NCBI RefSeq assembly: GCF_000321225.1
Contig: NW_004450303.1
Coordinates: 87,064-151,063 of the forward strand
DNA length: 64,000 nt
Direction of reading: 5' to 3'
Origin: Odobenus rosmarus divergens
Taxonomy: Eukaryota > Chordata > Mammalia > Carnivora > Odobenidae
Below, one piece after another: positions 20,916 to 32,071 of the stretch (the stretch's first letter is position 1; each line of letters begins with the position of its first letter). The notes under the pieces are model-generated. The model saw only the letters and a list, made by a program, of their open reading frames with translations. It made no database searches and was not told the DNA's origin. A program made the translations under genes and the position numbers.

Positions 20916-21900
20916 ACATAGCAATCATAGGTGTTTAAAATTCCATGTCTGATAATTCCAAAATCTTTGTCATATCTGAATCTGATTCTTATTCTTGCTT
21001 TGTCTCTTCAGATAGTATTTTTTCACTTTTTGGAATATCTTATTATTTTTCAATGAAATCTAAACATGATGTTTCAGGTAACAGAAACTGAGGTGTGAGG
21101 CCTTTAGTGTGACAGTTTATGTTAACCTAGATAGAAGTTGAGTACTGTTTAATATTTGTTGTATTTGTAGGTTACAGGCTTCAGATTTTTTAACATCCTT
21201 CTCTTCTGACTTTGGGCTTTTGTAGACCCTCCTTCTAAGAGAGACTGCCTGTTACACCTCTTTGGGCTGCGTACCACTGTTTTTATACCAAGGTCTTTTT
21301 TTATGTGGTGGTCATGTGTGGAGGAGGGAAAGTTTTCTGTAGTTTTAGGATTAAACTCATTCTTTTAGTTACCTTATGCATCAAGATTATGACATTCAAA
21401 CTATTTTCCGTTAGTATAGATTTCTTCCCACCCACCCTGCCCCTTGCTGAGACAAAAAATGCTAGAAGGGGATAAATTGGGAGGACTACCTCTTCCACAC
21501 TGGGATCAGGCTCTAATAAAATTGATGTCCCTGAAAGCCATGCCTTTGTTATGGAGAAGCTTAGAAGAAATCCACAATAATCACTTTTCTTCTTCCCCTG
21601 TCAGAGTCTAGTGGGTATTTTTCTTGGATTTCTACCAACAGACCTGGTGAAATTCCTAGAGGTAAAGTCTGTGAAAATGTGGGGGACACCATTGAACCTT
21701 CTGCTCCAAGGAGTTTCTTACTCTTAAACTAATACTCATTCAACCTCCAGCAGTTTGTCAAAATGGCCATTTAAATGTCTCTACTAGTTTATGGCTTAAG
21801 CAGCTTCTGCTGCAGGTAAGCAGATCTTGTCTGTGGCTCTCTTGTGTGCCTGTGTCTTCAGATTTTAGAGTTGTGATTTATTCTGCAACTTTAGTTCACA

Positions 21901-22238
21901 TGGGTCAGACAATAATGTAGGTTAAGTTTGAATGGCTTTTTCTTGTTGATACATTGGAAATTACAACTTTCAAGCTCTTTACATATTGGGACTGAAACAG
22001 TAAGTCCTCCAGACCATCCATATTTAAACCTTTTTCCTCTTCCAAGATGTTAAAGCTTTCCTTTCTAAACATTGCTTTTTTAAATCACACATATGTCCAT
22101 ACAGTATTTTCATAATCTTTCATTTGGCAGTTTATTCTAGTGTTAATAGATAACATGTTTTGTGAAATGATTAGGAAGAAATATTTTACTGAAATTGCAA
22201 ATATTGAGGCTTTTCCTCATACTGTATTTATTGATTTC
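21901..22238. other. Unassigned AT-rich sequence
   Basis: Probably old L1 debris like its flanks, but I can assign no segment with confidence. Confidence 0.3.
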
Positions 22239-22252
22239 TAATTTAAAGCTTT

Positions 22253-22449
22253 CTTTTTTTTTAAGATTTTATTTATTTATTTGACACAGAGAGAGAGAGC
22301 ACACGTAGGTAGGGCAGCAGGTGGAGGGAGAGGGAGAAACAGGCTCCTTGCTGAGCAGAGAGCCTGACACAGGGCTCGATCCCAGGACCCTGGGATCACG
22401 ACCCAAGCTGAAGGCAGATGTTTAACCAACTGAGCCACCCAGGCGCCCC
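22253..22449 (-). mobile_element. CAN-SINE, minus strand, with 14-bp TSD
   Basis: Full-length reverse SINE (TTTAAGATTTTATTTATTTA ... GAGCCACCCAGGCGCCCC). TAATTTAAAGCTTT lies at 22239-22252 and at 22450-22463. Confidence 0.96.
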
Positions 22450-22463
22450 TAATTTAAAGCTTT

Positions 22464-23370
22464 GATTGCAGTCTTAAAAGTTTGATCTTTTGCAGTGTAA
22501 TATGTTTTCATTGCCCCCCATATGGTCTATCTTGATGAGGAGTCAGTGTATAATTATATTTTTTTAAGTGTGTATTCTAGAGCTGTAAGATGTAGAGATC
22601 TTTAATTGAGTTTTGTTCATTTTGTTGTTTAGGTCTTCTATATAATAATTAATTTTTATTTGTGCTATGAATTACTGAGAGATAGTTGATAAATTTCCCC
22701 ACTGTGATTGCAAATTTATCTTAATTTTCTGTTTAGTTTTTGTTTCATATATTTGAAAGTCATTCATACACACACACACATATACACAATCTTCTTGATG
22801 AATTAAATTTTTCAATATAATGAAATATATCATACTAAATTTCCTTAGTGATAATAGCCACACCCACTTTCACGTGATTGTGTTTTGCACTGTAAAATTC
22901 TTTCATCCTCTCCTTCTTTTTCCCTTAGTAATTAATGTGCTTTTCTTTTAAAAGCATACCATTGGTAAAATAAATAAATAAATAAATAAATAATAATTAA
23001 AAAAAAAGCATACTTTTGGTTCTTGCATTTGTATTCAGTCTCCCAGTCTCCGCCTTGAATCAGAAGTATTGGGTCCATTTATAGTTAATCTATGTTTTTA
23101 AATAGGTTTAGCTCTTGCTCTGTATTTTGTTAACCTGTTCCATTTATTATTTCTTTATAAATGCATTTTCTTTATAAATGCCTCTTTTATTAGTGAGTAA
23201 TATTATTATTATTTTATAATCAGTTCTTTCTCCTTTATTGGCTTTTTTAGCTATGTATCTTTATATTATTTTTAATGGTTGCTGAAGGGATTGAAACAGT
23301 ACACTTCTGTTTCCACCTTTCATATTTTGTGCAATTTTTGTCATATATAATACTTGTACATATATTTTTA
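22464..23370 (-). mobile_element. Old L1 ORF2 endonuclease region, minus strand
   Basis: Antisense L1: TGTGCTATGAATTACTGAGA, GATAAATTTCCCCACTGTGA, TCTGTTTAGTTTTTGTTTC, GGTCCATTTATAGTTAATC. These correspond to the endonuclease half of ORF2 in old L1s. A tail-only insertion sits inside at 22967-23003. Confidence 0.6.
22967..23003 (+). mobile_element. Tail-only retroposon insertion with 17-bp TSD
   Basis: A 37-bp stretch made only of AAAT units and A-rich sequence. Its flanks AAAAGCATACCATTGGT (22950-22966) and AAAAGCATACTTTTGGT (23004-23020) match at 15 of 17 positions. The inserted DNA is therefore just the tail of a SINE or L1 transcript, with none of the body. Replication slippage alone would not make the flanking duplication. 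Confidence 0.75.
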
Positions 23371-23718
23371 ACCCCACATATCTATGTATGGTATTGTTTT
23401 TCTCTCTTTTTTTTATTTTAAAGCATAACATTTATTTTATTTTTACTTTGCTCCAGTGTGGGGGAATTGAACAACAATTATTCACTATTTTCAAAAGCAC
23501 TTGTCATAAAAATCTTGAACAATTTTTTTTTTTCCCCTTTGGTCAAACCTTTTTTTCCTTTCCTTTTAAACATATCATTTGCTATTACAAGAAACAATAG
23601 GTACATAAATTTAGATTGATCTTGTTGCTTATTGAAAACTTGCTCTCCAGAAAATGTAACACAGTTTACACTGACAACAAAGTGTTTATTCATTTGTTTT
23701 TAACAGCAGTGTTTAAAT
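23371..23718. other. Unassigned AT-rich sequence
   Basis: T-rich and A-rich runs, no gene seen; the right end supplies the TSD of the next SINE. Confidence 0.35.
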
Positions 23719-23730
23719 ACTTCAGCTTAA

Positions 23731-23926
23731 TAGGGTGCCTGGGTGGCTCAGTCGTAAAGCGTCTGCCTTCAGCTCAGGTCATGATCCCAGGGTCCTGGGA
23801 TCGAGTCCCACATCGGGCTCCCTGCTCAGCAGGAAGCCTGCTTCTCCCTCTCCCACTCCCCCTGCTTGTGTTCCTGCTCTCTCTATCTCTCTGTCAAATA
23901 AATAAATAAAATCTTAAAAAAAAAAA
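23731..23926 (+). mobile_element. CAN-SINE with 12-bp TSD
   Basis: Full-length plus SINE of a young type (CCCACATCGGGCTCCCTGC, CCCCTGCTTGTGTTCCTGC). ACTTCAGCTTAA stands at 23719-23730 and 23927-23938. Confidence 0.96.
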
Positions 23927-24057
23927 ACTTCAGCTTAAGCCTATCAACATTAGATTACATCTATTTTCTTTATTTTTTGCTAATATAATAGATTTGTGTT
24001 GGAACATTAATGTTATTTAGTGCTATTGAGAGATAAGTTTTTATTTTTACTTCTTCT

Positions 24058-24415
24058 TTAAATTTTTTATTGTTATGTTAATCACCATACATTACATCAT
24101 TAGTTTGTGGTGTAGTGTTCCATGATTCATTGTTTGTGCATAACACCCAGTGCTCCACGCAGAACGTGCCCTCTTTAATACCCATCACCAGGCTAACCCA
24201 TCCCCCACCCCCCTCCCCTACAGAACCCTCAGTTTGTTTTACAGAGTCCATCGTCTCTCATGGTTCGTCTCCCCCTCCGATTTACCCCCTTCATTCTTCC
24301 CCTCCTGCTATCTTCTCCTTCTTCTTTTTTTTTCTTAACATATATTGCATTATTTGTTTCAGAGGTACAGATCTGTGATTCAACAGTCTTGCACAATTCA
24401 CAGCACTTACCATGC
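24058..24415 (-). mobile_element. Young L1 3' UTR, minus strand (copy 1)
   Basis: TTTTTATTGTTATGTTAATC at the left (L1 3' end in reverse), then GTGTAGTGTTCCATGATTC, CCCAGTGCTCCACGCAGAA, CATCGTCTCTCATGGTTCG, an internal T-rich tract and TTCAGAGGTACAGATCTGTG. 5'-truncated after CAGCACTTACCAT. Nearly identical to the copy 1 kb downstream. Confidence 0.92.
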
Positions 24416-25084
24416 TATTGTTTTTCTTGCACATTTGTTGACTTTTATTGGAGAAGTTACAAGGAGTGTGTGAAAAAGTCTATTAAAACTTTCTCAGATC
24501 CAGTACTTTTTAACAATGTCACATTTGCCTTATAATTTCTCTATATCATTTATGAATAGATAGTATGTGCCAAGTTCTTAAGTGTCTCAAACTCAAAATC
24601 ATCTTGTTCACTTAGGAAAAAAAAAAAACCCATAAATTGGAATGACAATATGGAAAAAGTAGTTTGGCAATATGTGCTTAGTGTCATTTTAAAATTATTT
24701 AAATCATACTTTCAGTGTAGAAATAAATTTTATGAAATTAACCAGGGTTCTCTGCAAAATGCAGGTATTTTAACATTAGCTTTATTTGTCCTAGCTACAA
24801 ATAAGGAATATTTAAAGTTAGGCAAGATTAAATAAATTATAGTATGTCAGTTTGATATTAGACAAAATATTTGAATATTAGACAAAAATCTAATGATAAT
24901 GTGGGTAAATTTCATGATGAAGTATTAAATGAAAGCCAGGTAAAAAAACTGTATGTTTCATATATATATATATAATATATATGTGTATATATGTGTGTGT
25001 ATATACCTAATATATTTATCTATGTCCGTATCCATACTGTATGATAGAGCTGAAGGAAAAGACTATATAAAAATATTTTTTTGA
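24416..25084. other. Unique AT-rich sequence between twin L1 ends
   Basis: No gene or repeat recognised except the TA/TG microsatellite at 24961-25015. Confidence 0.4.
24961..25015. repeat. (TA)n/(TG)n microsatellite
   Basis: Alternating TA and TG runs, imperfect. Confidence 0.9.
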
Positions 25085-25091
25085 TATTGAT

Positions 25092-25451
25092 AATTTTTTA
25101 TTGTTAGCTTAATCACCATACATTACATCATTAGTTTTTGATGCAGTGTTCCATGATTCATTGTTTGTGCATAACACCCAGTGCTCCACGCGGAATGTGC
25201 CCCCCTCAATACCCATCACCAGGCTAACCCATCCCCCCACCCCCTCCCCTCTAGAACCCTCAGTTTGTTTTTCAGAGTCCATCGTCTCTAATGGTTCGTC
25301 TCCCCCTCCAACTTACTCCCCTTCATTCTTCCCCTCCTGCTATCTTCTTCTTCTTCTTCTTTTTTTTTCTTAACATATATTGCATTATTTGTTTCAGAAG
25401 TACAGATCCGTGATTCATCAGTCTTGTACATTCACAGTGCTCACCATAGCA
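25092..25451 (-). mobile_element. Young L1 3' UTR, minus strand (copy 2)
   Basis: Same content and order as copy 1: TTTTTATTGTTAGCTTAATC, GCAGTGTTCCATGATTCATT, CCATCGTCTCTAATGGTTCG, a TTC-repeat tract, TTCAGAAGTACAGATCCGTG, ending after GTGCTCACCATAGCA. The truncation point is within about ten L1 positions of copy 1. Confidence 0.92.
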
Positions 25452-25939
25452 TATTTTAACAATGGTCGAACAATCTGCTTTGAGGAATAATTGAGTTTTT
25501 GTGCTTGTGTATATTTTCAAGGTTTTTATTGAAACAAAATTATTACCAGTTAACTCTCTTTATTCACACCATTTTAGAATTTGGGCAATCATTTTATAAT
25601 TTTATTTGGCAAACTATTTTCAACAACAGATATTAGATAATTTAGGATCTGGGTTTTGGCAATGAAAATAGCATTATAGATGGCTTAATGATAAAAACTA
25701 AACTTATAAAATTATTAATTCTAAAAAATTAGATATTTTGACACTATGACTTCCTTTAAAATAAGGATGACATCTTTAAAATCATTATAAATAGCTGGGG
25801 TCTAGTATAATATCTAACGTCTAATAACCACAGTCTAAATATTTGTAAAATCACATTAAACTCTAAAAATATTTTCTAATATTAATAGTTAACAAATTTT
25901 TGAAGATTTACCAACCATTATTTGATAATGGTGTTTATC
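25452..25939. other. Unique AT-rich sequence, no gene seen
   Basis: No repeat or RNA gene recognised. Confidence 0.4.
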
Positions 25940-26130
25940 AACCATTATTCTCAGTCATTTGCTAATGTAATTAAGCCATATGACAACACAGTGAAATAGG
26001 TACAGAGAATATTCCTATTTTACAAAAAATCAAACCAGTATATAGAAATGTTAAGTGATATTTTTTCAAAAGTATACAATTAATAAGTGGGAAAGGCAAG
26101 AATCAAAGCAGGAAATTAAACTCTAGAAGA
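25940..26130 (+). repeat. Degraded MIR, plus strand
   Basis: TTTGCTAATGTAATTAAGCC, GTGAAATAGGTACAGAGAAT, CCTATTTTACAAAAAATC, TTAAGTGATATTTTTTCAAA and AATAAGTGGGAAAGGCAAGA follow the MIR order (lymph of AGGTA, CCCATTTTACAGA, TTAAGTAACTTGC, GTAAGTGGCAGAG). Confidence 0.65.
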
Positions 26131-26277
26131 CACATTTTTAATAAATTCCTTAAATTGCCTTTCAGTATACTAAAACATGTTACACAGCCATTGACTGTAA
26201 TGAACTACAATGTTTCTGCTGTAGGTCATGCATTGCAAACTTGTATTATGGTCTGTTACTTCTAAAAACAAAGTTGA

Positions 26278-26396
26278 GGGGTGCCTGGCTGACCCAGTTA
26301 GTGGAGTGTGAGATTCTTGATCTCAGGGTTGTGAATTCAAGTCCCCACATTGGGTATAGAGATTACTTAAAAATAAAAACTTTGAAAATAAATAAA
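26278..26396 (+). mobile_element. Older-type CAN-SINE, plus strand
   Basis: GGGGTGCCTGGCTGACCCAG, then GATCTCAGGGTTGTGAATTC, CCCACATTGGGTATAGAGAT, TACTTAAAAATAAAA. This is the short tRNA-like SINE type without the CT-rich body, seen across carnivores. Head and tail are both present. Confidence 0.88.
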
Positions 26397-26458
26397 GGGC
26401 CTCCTGGTGGCTCAGTTGGTTGAGTGTCTGCTTCAGCTTAGGTCATGATCCCAAGATT
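26397..26458 (+). mobile_element. 3'-truncated CAN-SINE head
   Basis: GGGCCTCCTGGTGGCTCAGT, then CTTCAGCTTAGGTCATGATC and CCAAG. The element stops there and L1 5' sequence begins, so the rest was probably removed or displaced when the L1 arrived. Confidence 0.8.
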
Positions 26459-26730
26459 TTGTATATATATAAGTTTTTATTTCTTTACAATTTTGGGATC
26501 TAGTTTTCTAACAAATAGACCAAAATACACAAGGATCTGGTGTATTGCACTGTTCTGTTCACCTGTCAGCTTATATTCTCTCTTTTATAATTCTTATTTT
26601 TATGTTTTTTTGTTTTTTTGTTTTTTGTTTTCAGTTTTGGGTCTCTTCTGATTTGTTTAGTGTATATTTCTCTAGGGTTGTTGTTTCCATTTTAGTATTT
26701 TGTTCTCTCATTCATCTATTCTTCTGTGGA

Positions 26731-27594
26731 CAGAATGACAAGATGAAAAACTCACTTCAAAAAAAGAGAACAAGAGGCAGTACTGACTGCCAGGGACATG
26801 ATCTGCATGGATATAAGTAAGATGTTGTAACTAGAGTTCAGAATAACAATTATAAAGATACTTGCTGATCTTCAAAAAAGCATAGAAGACACTAGAGAAT
26901 CTCTTTCTGGAGAAATGAAAGAACTAAAATCTAATCAAGTCAAAATAAAAAAGGCTATTAATGAGAGGCAATAAAAAAATGGGGGCTCTGACTGTTAGGA
27001 TAAATGAGGCAGAAGAGAAAATTAGTGGTATAGAAGACAAAAGATGGAGAATAAAGAAGCTGAGAAAAAGAGATAACTACTGGATCACCAAGATAAATAA
27101 GTGATACCATAAAGCAAAACAATATTAGAACATTTGAGATCCCAGAAAAAGAGGAAAGAGAGAGAGGGGCAGAAGGTATATTGGAGCAAATTATAGCAGA
27201 GAACTTCCTTAATCTGGAGAAAGAAACAAGAATTCAAGTCCAGGAGCCACAGAGAAACCCCCTCAAAATCAATATAAATAGGTCAACACCCTGACATATA
27301 ATAGGAAACTTGCAAATCTCACAGACAAAAAAAAAAAGTCCTGAAAGCAGCTTGGAAAAGAGAACCATAACCTACAAGGGTAGAAACATTAGACTGGCAG
27401 AAGACCTATCCACAGAAACATGGCAGGCCAGAAGGGACTGGCATGATATATTCAGGGTACTAAATGAGAAAAATATGCAGCTAGGCTGTCATTGAACATA
27501 GAAGGAGAGATAAAAAGCTTGCAGGACAAACAAAAACTAAAAGAATTTGTGAACACCAAACCAGCCCTACATGAAATATTGAAAGGGGTCCTCT
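26731..27594 (+). pseudogene. L1 ORF1 remnant (RNA-binding chaperone), broken
   Basis: L1 ORF1 encodes the trimeric RNA-binding protein of the L1 RNP. Here the start region (GACAGAATGACAAGATGAAA) is followed by an E/K-rich coiled-coil stretch, then the region with CAGGCCAGAAGGGACTGGCA (QARRDWHDIF), typical of the ORF1 C-terminal domain, and TTGAAAGGGGTCCTCTAAG at the end. Stops and frameshifts occur throughout, including an early stop in ATGTTGTAACTAGAG and GGCAATAAAAAAATGG. Not functional. Confidence 0.85.
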
Positions 27595-27639
27595 AAGCAA
27601 AGAAGGAGCCTAAAAACTAACATAGACCAGAAAAAAACA

Positions 27640-30600
27640 GAGACAATCTACAGAAACGGTGACCTTGCAGGTAACAAAACGGCACTAAATTCATATCTTT
27701 CAATAGTTACTCTGAATGTAAATGGGCCAAATGCCCCAATCAAAAGACATAGAGTATCAGATTGGATAAAAAAGCAAGACCCATCAATATGCTGTCTGTA
27801 AGAGACTCATTTTAGACCCAAAGACACTTCCAGATTGAAAGTGAAGGGGGTGGAAAACCATTTATCATGGTTAAGGGCATCAAAAGAAAACTGGGATAAC
27901 AATCCTTATATCAGACAAATTAGATTTTAAAGCAAAGAGTGTATTAAGACATGAGAAAGGACACTATATCATAATTAAAGGGTCAATCCAACAAGATAAA
28001 TCAATTAATAACAATATTAAAGTAACACATTAATAATATAATAATAGCAGGAGCCTTTAACACCCCTCTCACTGCAATAGACAGATCATCTAAGTAGAAG
28101 ATCAACAAAGAAACAAGGACTTTGAATGACACACTGGACCAGATGGACTTCACGTATATATACAGAGTATCCATCCTAAATCAACAAAATACACATTTTT
28201 CTAGATTGCACCTGGAACATTCTCCAAAATAGATCACATACTGGGTCACAAATCAGGTCTCATCTGATAGCAAAAATTGGGATTATTCCCTGCATATTTT
28301 CAGACCACAATGCTTTGAAACTGAAACTCAATCACAAGAGGAAATTTGGAAGGAACTCAAATACATACAGGCTAAAGACAATCCTACTAAAGAATGAGTG
28401 GGTCACCAAGAAATTAAAGAAGAATTAAAAAAAACATGGAAACAAATGAAAATGAAAACACAACTGTTCAAAACCTTTAGGATGCAGCAAAGGTGGTTCT
28501 AAGAGAGAAGTATATAGCAATACAAGCCTTTCTCAAGAAACAAGAAAGGTCTCAAGTACACGATCCAACTTTACGCCTAAAGTAGCTGGAAGGGACAGCA
28601 AATGAAGTTACACCTAACAGGAGAAGAGAATTAATAAAGATTAGAGCAAAAATTAATGAAATAGAAACCAAAAGAACAGTAGAACAGATCAATGGCACTA
28701 GAAGCTGGTTCTTTGAAAGAATTAATAAGATCGATAAACCCCAAGCCAGCTTATCAAAAAGAAAAGAGAAAGGACCTAAATTAATAAAATCATAAATGAA
28801 AGGTGAGAGATCATGACCAACACCAAGGAAATACAAACAATTTTAAGAACATATTATGAACAACTCTATGCCAACAAATTAGGCAATCTGGAAGAAATGG
28901 ATGCACTCCTGGAAACTTATTAACTACCAGAACTGAAACAGGAAAAAATAGAAAACCTGAACAGACCCATAATCAGCAAGGAAATTGAAGCAGTAATCAA
29001 AAATCTCCCAACAAACAACAGTCCAAGGCCAGATGGCTTCCCACGGGAATTCTACCAAACCTTTAAAGAAAAACTAATGCCTATTCTTCCGAAGCTTTTC
29101 AAAATATAGAAAGGGAAAGAAAACTTCCAAACTCTTTCTATGAGGCCAGCATTACCTTGATCCCAAGACCAGACAAACCCCCACCCCCCCCAACAAAAAA
29201 AAGGAGAATTACAGACAAATATCCTTGGTGAACACAGATGCAATAATTCTCACCAAGATACTAGCCAATATGATCCAAGAGGACACTGAAAGGATTATTC
29301 ACCATAAACAAGAGGGATTTATTCCTGGGCTACAAGGGTGGTTCAACATTCACAAATCAATCAACGTGATACACTACCTTAATAAAAGAAAGGACAAGAA
29401 TCATTTGATCTTCTCAATAGATGGAGAAAAAGCATTTGACAAAACACAGTATTGTTTCTTGATTAAAACTCTTCACAGTGTAAGGAGAGAGGGAACATAC
29501 CTCAATATCATAAAGCCATCTATGAAAAACCCACAGTGAATTTCATTCTCAGTGGGGAAGAACTGAGATCTTTTCCCCTGAGGTCAGGAACACAGCAGTG
29601 ATGTTCACTCTTACTACTGTTGTTCAACATAGTACTAGGAATCCTTGCCTCAGTTATCAGACAACAGAAAGAAATAAAAGGCATCCGAATCAGCAAAGAA
29701 GTCAAACTCTCACTCTTCTCAGATGACATGATACTCTATGTAGAAAACCTAAAATGCCCCACCCCAAAATTGTTAGAATTCATACAGGCATTAAGCAAAT
29801 TGGCAGGATATAAAATCAAAGCACAGAAATCTGTTGCATTTCTATACACCAATAATGAAGTAGCAGAAAAAGAAATTGAGGAATTGATCCCATTTACAGT
29901 TACACCAAAAACCACAAGATACCTGGGAATAAACCTAACTAAAGAGACAAAAGATCTGTACGCAGAAAAGTATAGAACACTCATGAAAGAAATTGAGGAA
30001 GACACAAAGAATGCCTATACCACCTAAAGCAATCTACACTTAAGTGCAATCCCTATCAAAATACCATCAACATTTTTCACAGAGTTGCAAAAAATCCTAA
30101 AATTGTATGGAACCAGAAAAAACTCAAATAGCAAAAGGAATGTTGAAAAAGAAAACCAAAGCTGGTGGCATCACAATGCCGGACTTCAAGCTCTATTACA
30201 AAGCTGTAATCATCATTACAGTGTGGTATTGGTGCAGAAACAGACACATAGATCAATGGAACAGGATAGAGAACCCAGAAATGGACCTTCAACTCTATTG
30301 CTACTAATCTTCAACAAATCAGGAAAGAATATCCAATGGAAAAAAAACAAAACAAAACAGTCTCTTCGGCAAATAGTGTTGGGAAAATTGGACAGCCACA
30401 TGCAGAAGTATGAAACTGAACAATTTCCTTACATCATACATAAAAATAGATTCAGAATGAATGAAAGACCTAAATGTGAGACAGAAATCTATCAAAATCC
30501 TGGAGGAGAATACAAGCAGCAACGTCTTCAACCTCGGCCACAGCAACTTCTTGCTATACATATCTCCAAAGGCAAGGGAAACAAAGGCAAAAATGAACTA

Positions 30601-31440
30601 TTGGCACTTCATCAAATAAAAAGCTTTTGCACAGCAAAGGAAACAGTCAACAAAACTAAAAGACAACTGATAGAATGGGAGAAGATATTTGCAAATGTCT
30701 TGTCAGACAAAGGGCTAGTATCTAAAATCTATAAAGAACTTATCAAACTCAACACCCAAAGAACAAATAATTCAATCAAAAATGAGAGAAGACAGGAACA
30801 GACATTTCTGCAAAGAAAACCTGCAAATGGCCAACAGACACATGGAAAAAATGCCCCATATCACTCGGCATCAGGGAAATACAAATCAAAACCACAATGA
30901 GATAGCACCTCACACCAGTGAATGGCTAAAATTAACAAGACTGTAAACAACAGATGTTGGTGAGGATTCAGAGAAAGAGCAACCCTCTTACACTGTTCGT
31001 GGGAATGCAAGCTGGTGCAGCCACTCTGGACAACAGTAGGAAATTCCTCAAAAAGTTGGAAATAGAGCTACCCTGTGACCCAGCAGTTGCACTACTGGGT
31101 ATTTACCCCACTGATACAAATGTGATCTGAAGGGGCACCTGCACCCCAATGTTTATAGCAATGATGTCCATAATAGCCAAACTATGGAAAGAGCCCAGAT
31201 GTCCTTTGACAGATGAATGGATAAAGAAGATGTGGTGTGTGTGTATATATATGTATGTGTGTGTGTGTGTGTGTGTAATGGAACACTACTCAGCCTTCAA
31301 AAATGAAATCTTGCAATTTGCAATGATGTAGATGGAACTAGGAGGTATTATGCTAAGTGAAATGAGTCAATCAGAGAAAGACAATTATCATATGATCTCA
31401 CTCATATATGGAATCTAAGAAGCAAAACAGAAGATCATAG
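27640..31440 (+). pseudogene. L1 ORF2 remnant (endonuclease/reverse transcriptase), broken
   Basis: Order as in L1 ORF2: endonuclease start (ATAGTTACTCTGAATGTAAA, LNVNG-like), ETHF at about 27805, DHNA-like at about 28310, then RT. RT motif A reads [11 protein letters not shown] (about 29411-29443). Motif C reads FSDDMILY (29715-29738) in another frame, so the catalytic Asp pair is still readable although Ala has become Ser. After that a segment between about 30013 and 30020 is missing relative to the copies I know, followed by the Cys-rich end. Longest readable pieces are 29225-29539, 29620-30027 and 30085-30900. Dead as a protein. Confidence 0.88.
31235..31276. repeat. TG/TA microsatellite inside L1 ORF2 end
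   Basis: GTGTGTGTATATATATG and a longer TG run within the L1 ORF2 C-terminus, the same internal site that carries CA/TG runs in the other L1 copies. Confidence 0.9.
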
Positions 31441-31844
31441 GGGAAGAGAGGAAAAAATAAGACCAGAGGATGTCAGAGAGGGAGACAAACCATAAGAGAC
31501 TCTTAATCATAGGACACAAACTGAAGGTTGCTGGAGGGGAGGGGTGGGAATGGGGTAATTGGGTGATGGACATTAAGGAGGATGCATGATGTAATGAGCA
31601 CTGGGTGCTCATGAATCACTGACCTCTACTTCTGAACCTAATTATACATTGTATGTTAAGTGATAGAATTTAAATAAAAAATCGGTCATTCAGTCAGTCT
31701 TTTGGGAGTAGCATTGTAAATGAAGAAGTTTAATGATAAAATCACCTGCCAAAGTACTTTTGGCATAGGTCTGACCAAGTATTTCATTTCGAACTAGTTG
31801 CCCTTTTAGAATCAATAGAGTCTGAGTTAGAATGATTTATGTCA

Positions 31845-32071
31845 AGTCATTCACAATCATCATCACCATCATCATCATCATCACCATCTGAGTACCTGCC
31901 ATATGCTATGAATTTTATATGGTAGATGGTTTATGTATCCCCCCCAAATTCTTATAACAATTCTACAAGATGAGTAAATAAAGTTCGATACAAAAAAAAA
32001 AAAAAAACCTTTAGGTAAATAGAAAGCCTGGGTTCAAATTATGGATTAGTCCAGTGGAACCATGAGCAAAC
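31845..32071 (+). repeat. 227-bp tandem duplication, unit 1
   Basis: Begins AGTCATTCACAATCATCATC, contains a CAT-triplet run, TACCTGCCATATGCTATG, a 16-base A run and GTGGAACCATGAGCAAAC. Unit 2 follows directly with the same text. By my reading the two units differ at only two positions: one A to G near the end of the A run and TTTAGGT to TTTGGGT. Confidence 0.95.

Larger units (their letters stand above)
19811..21900 (-). mobile_element. Old L1 ORF1/5' region, minus strand, with nested SINE
   Basis: Pyrimidine-rich antisense text such as TTGCATTTGCTCCACAGCTC, AGCTCATTAATTCTTTCCTT, GATAATTCCAAAATCTTTGT and AGACTGCCTGTTACACCTC fits the 5' half of an old L1 in reverse. It is not colinear with the 3' end just to its left, so more than one element is involved. 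The SINE/L1 nest at 20617-20915 interrupts it. The right boundary is approximate. Confidence 0.5.
26463..31675 (+). mobile_element. Nearly complete, decayed LINE-1, plus strand
   Basis: About 5.2 kb: end of the 5' UTR (T-rich, TTTTGGGTCTCTTCTGATTT, ACAAATAGACCAAAATACAC), ORF1, ORF2 and a 3' UTR ending in TTATACATTGTATGTTAAGT and an A-rich tail at about 31675. Both ORFs have many stops and frameshifts. It is the largest single element of the window and the source of its longest open frames. No clear TSD was found; 5' truncation lies within the 5' UTR. Confidence 0.92.

Noticed and set aside
26278..26396. tRNA gene, because of A- and B-box-like motifs
   Set aside because: The tRNA-like text is the head of a CAN-SINE; no cloverleaf with a proper acceptor stem.
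30085..30900. A 271-codon open frame, the longest real one in the window
   Set aside because: It is the late part of L1 ORF2 in a broken copy, not a host gene.
31860..31890. CAT/ATG triplet run as a histidine-rich coding repeat
   Set aside because: Lies in an interspersed-repeat context, with stops in all frames nearby.
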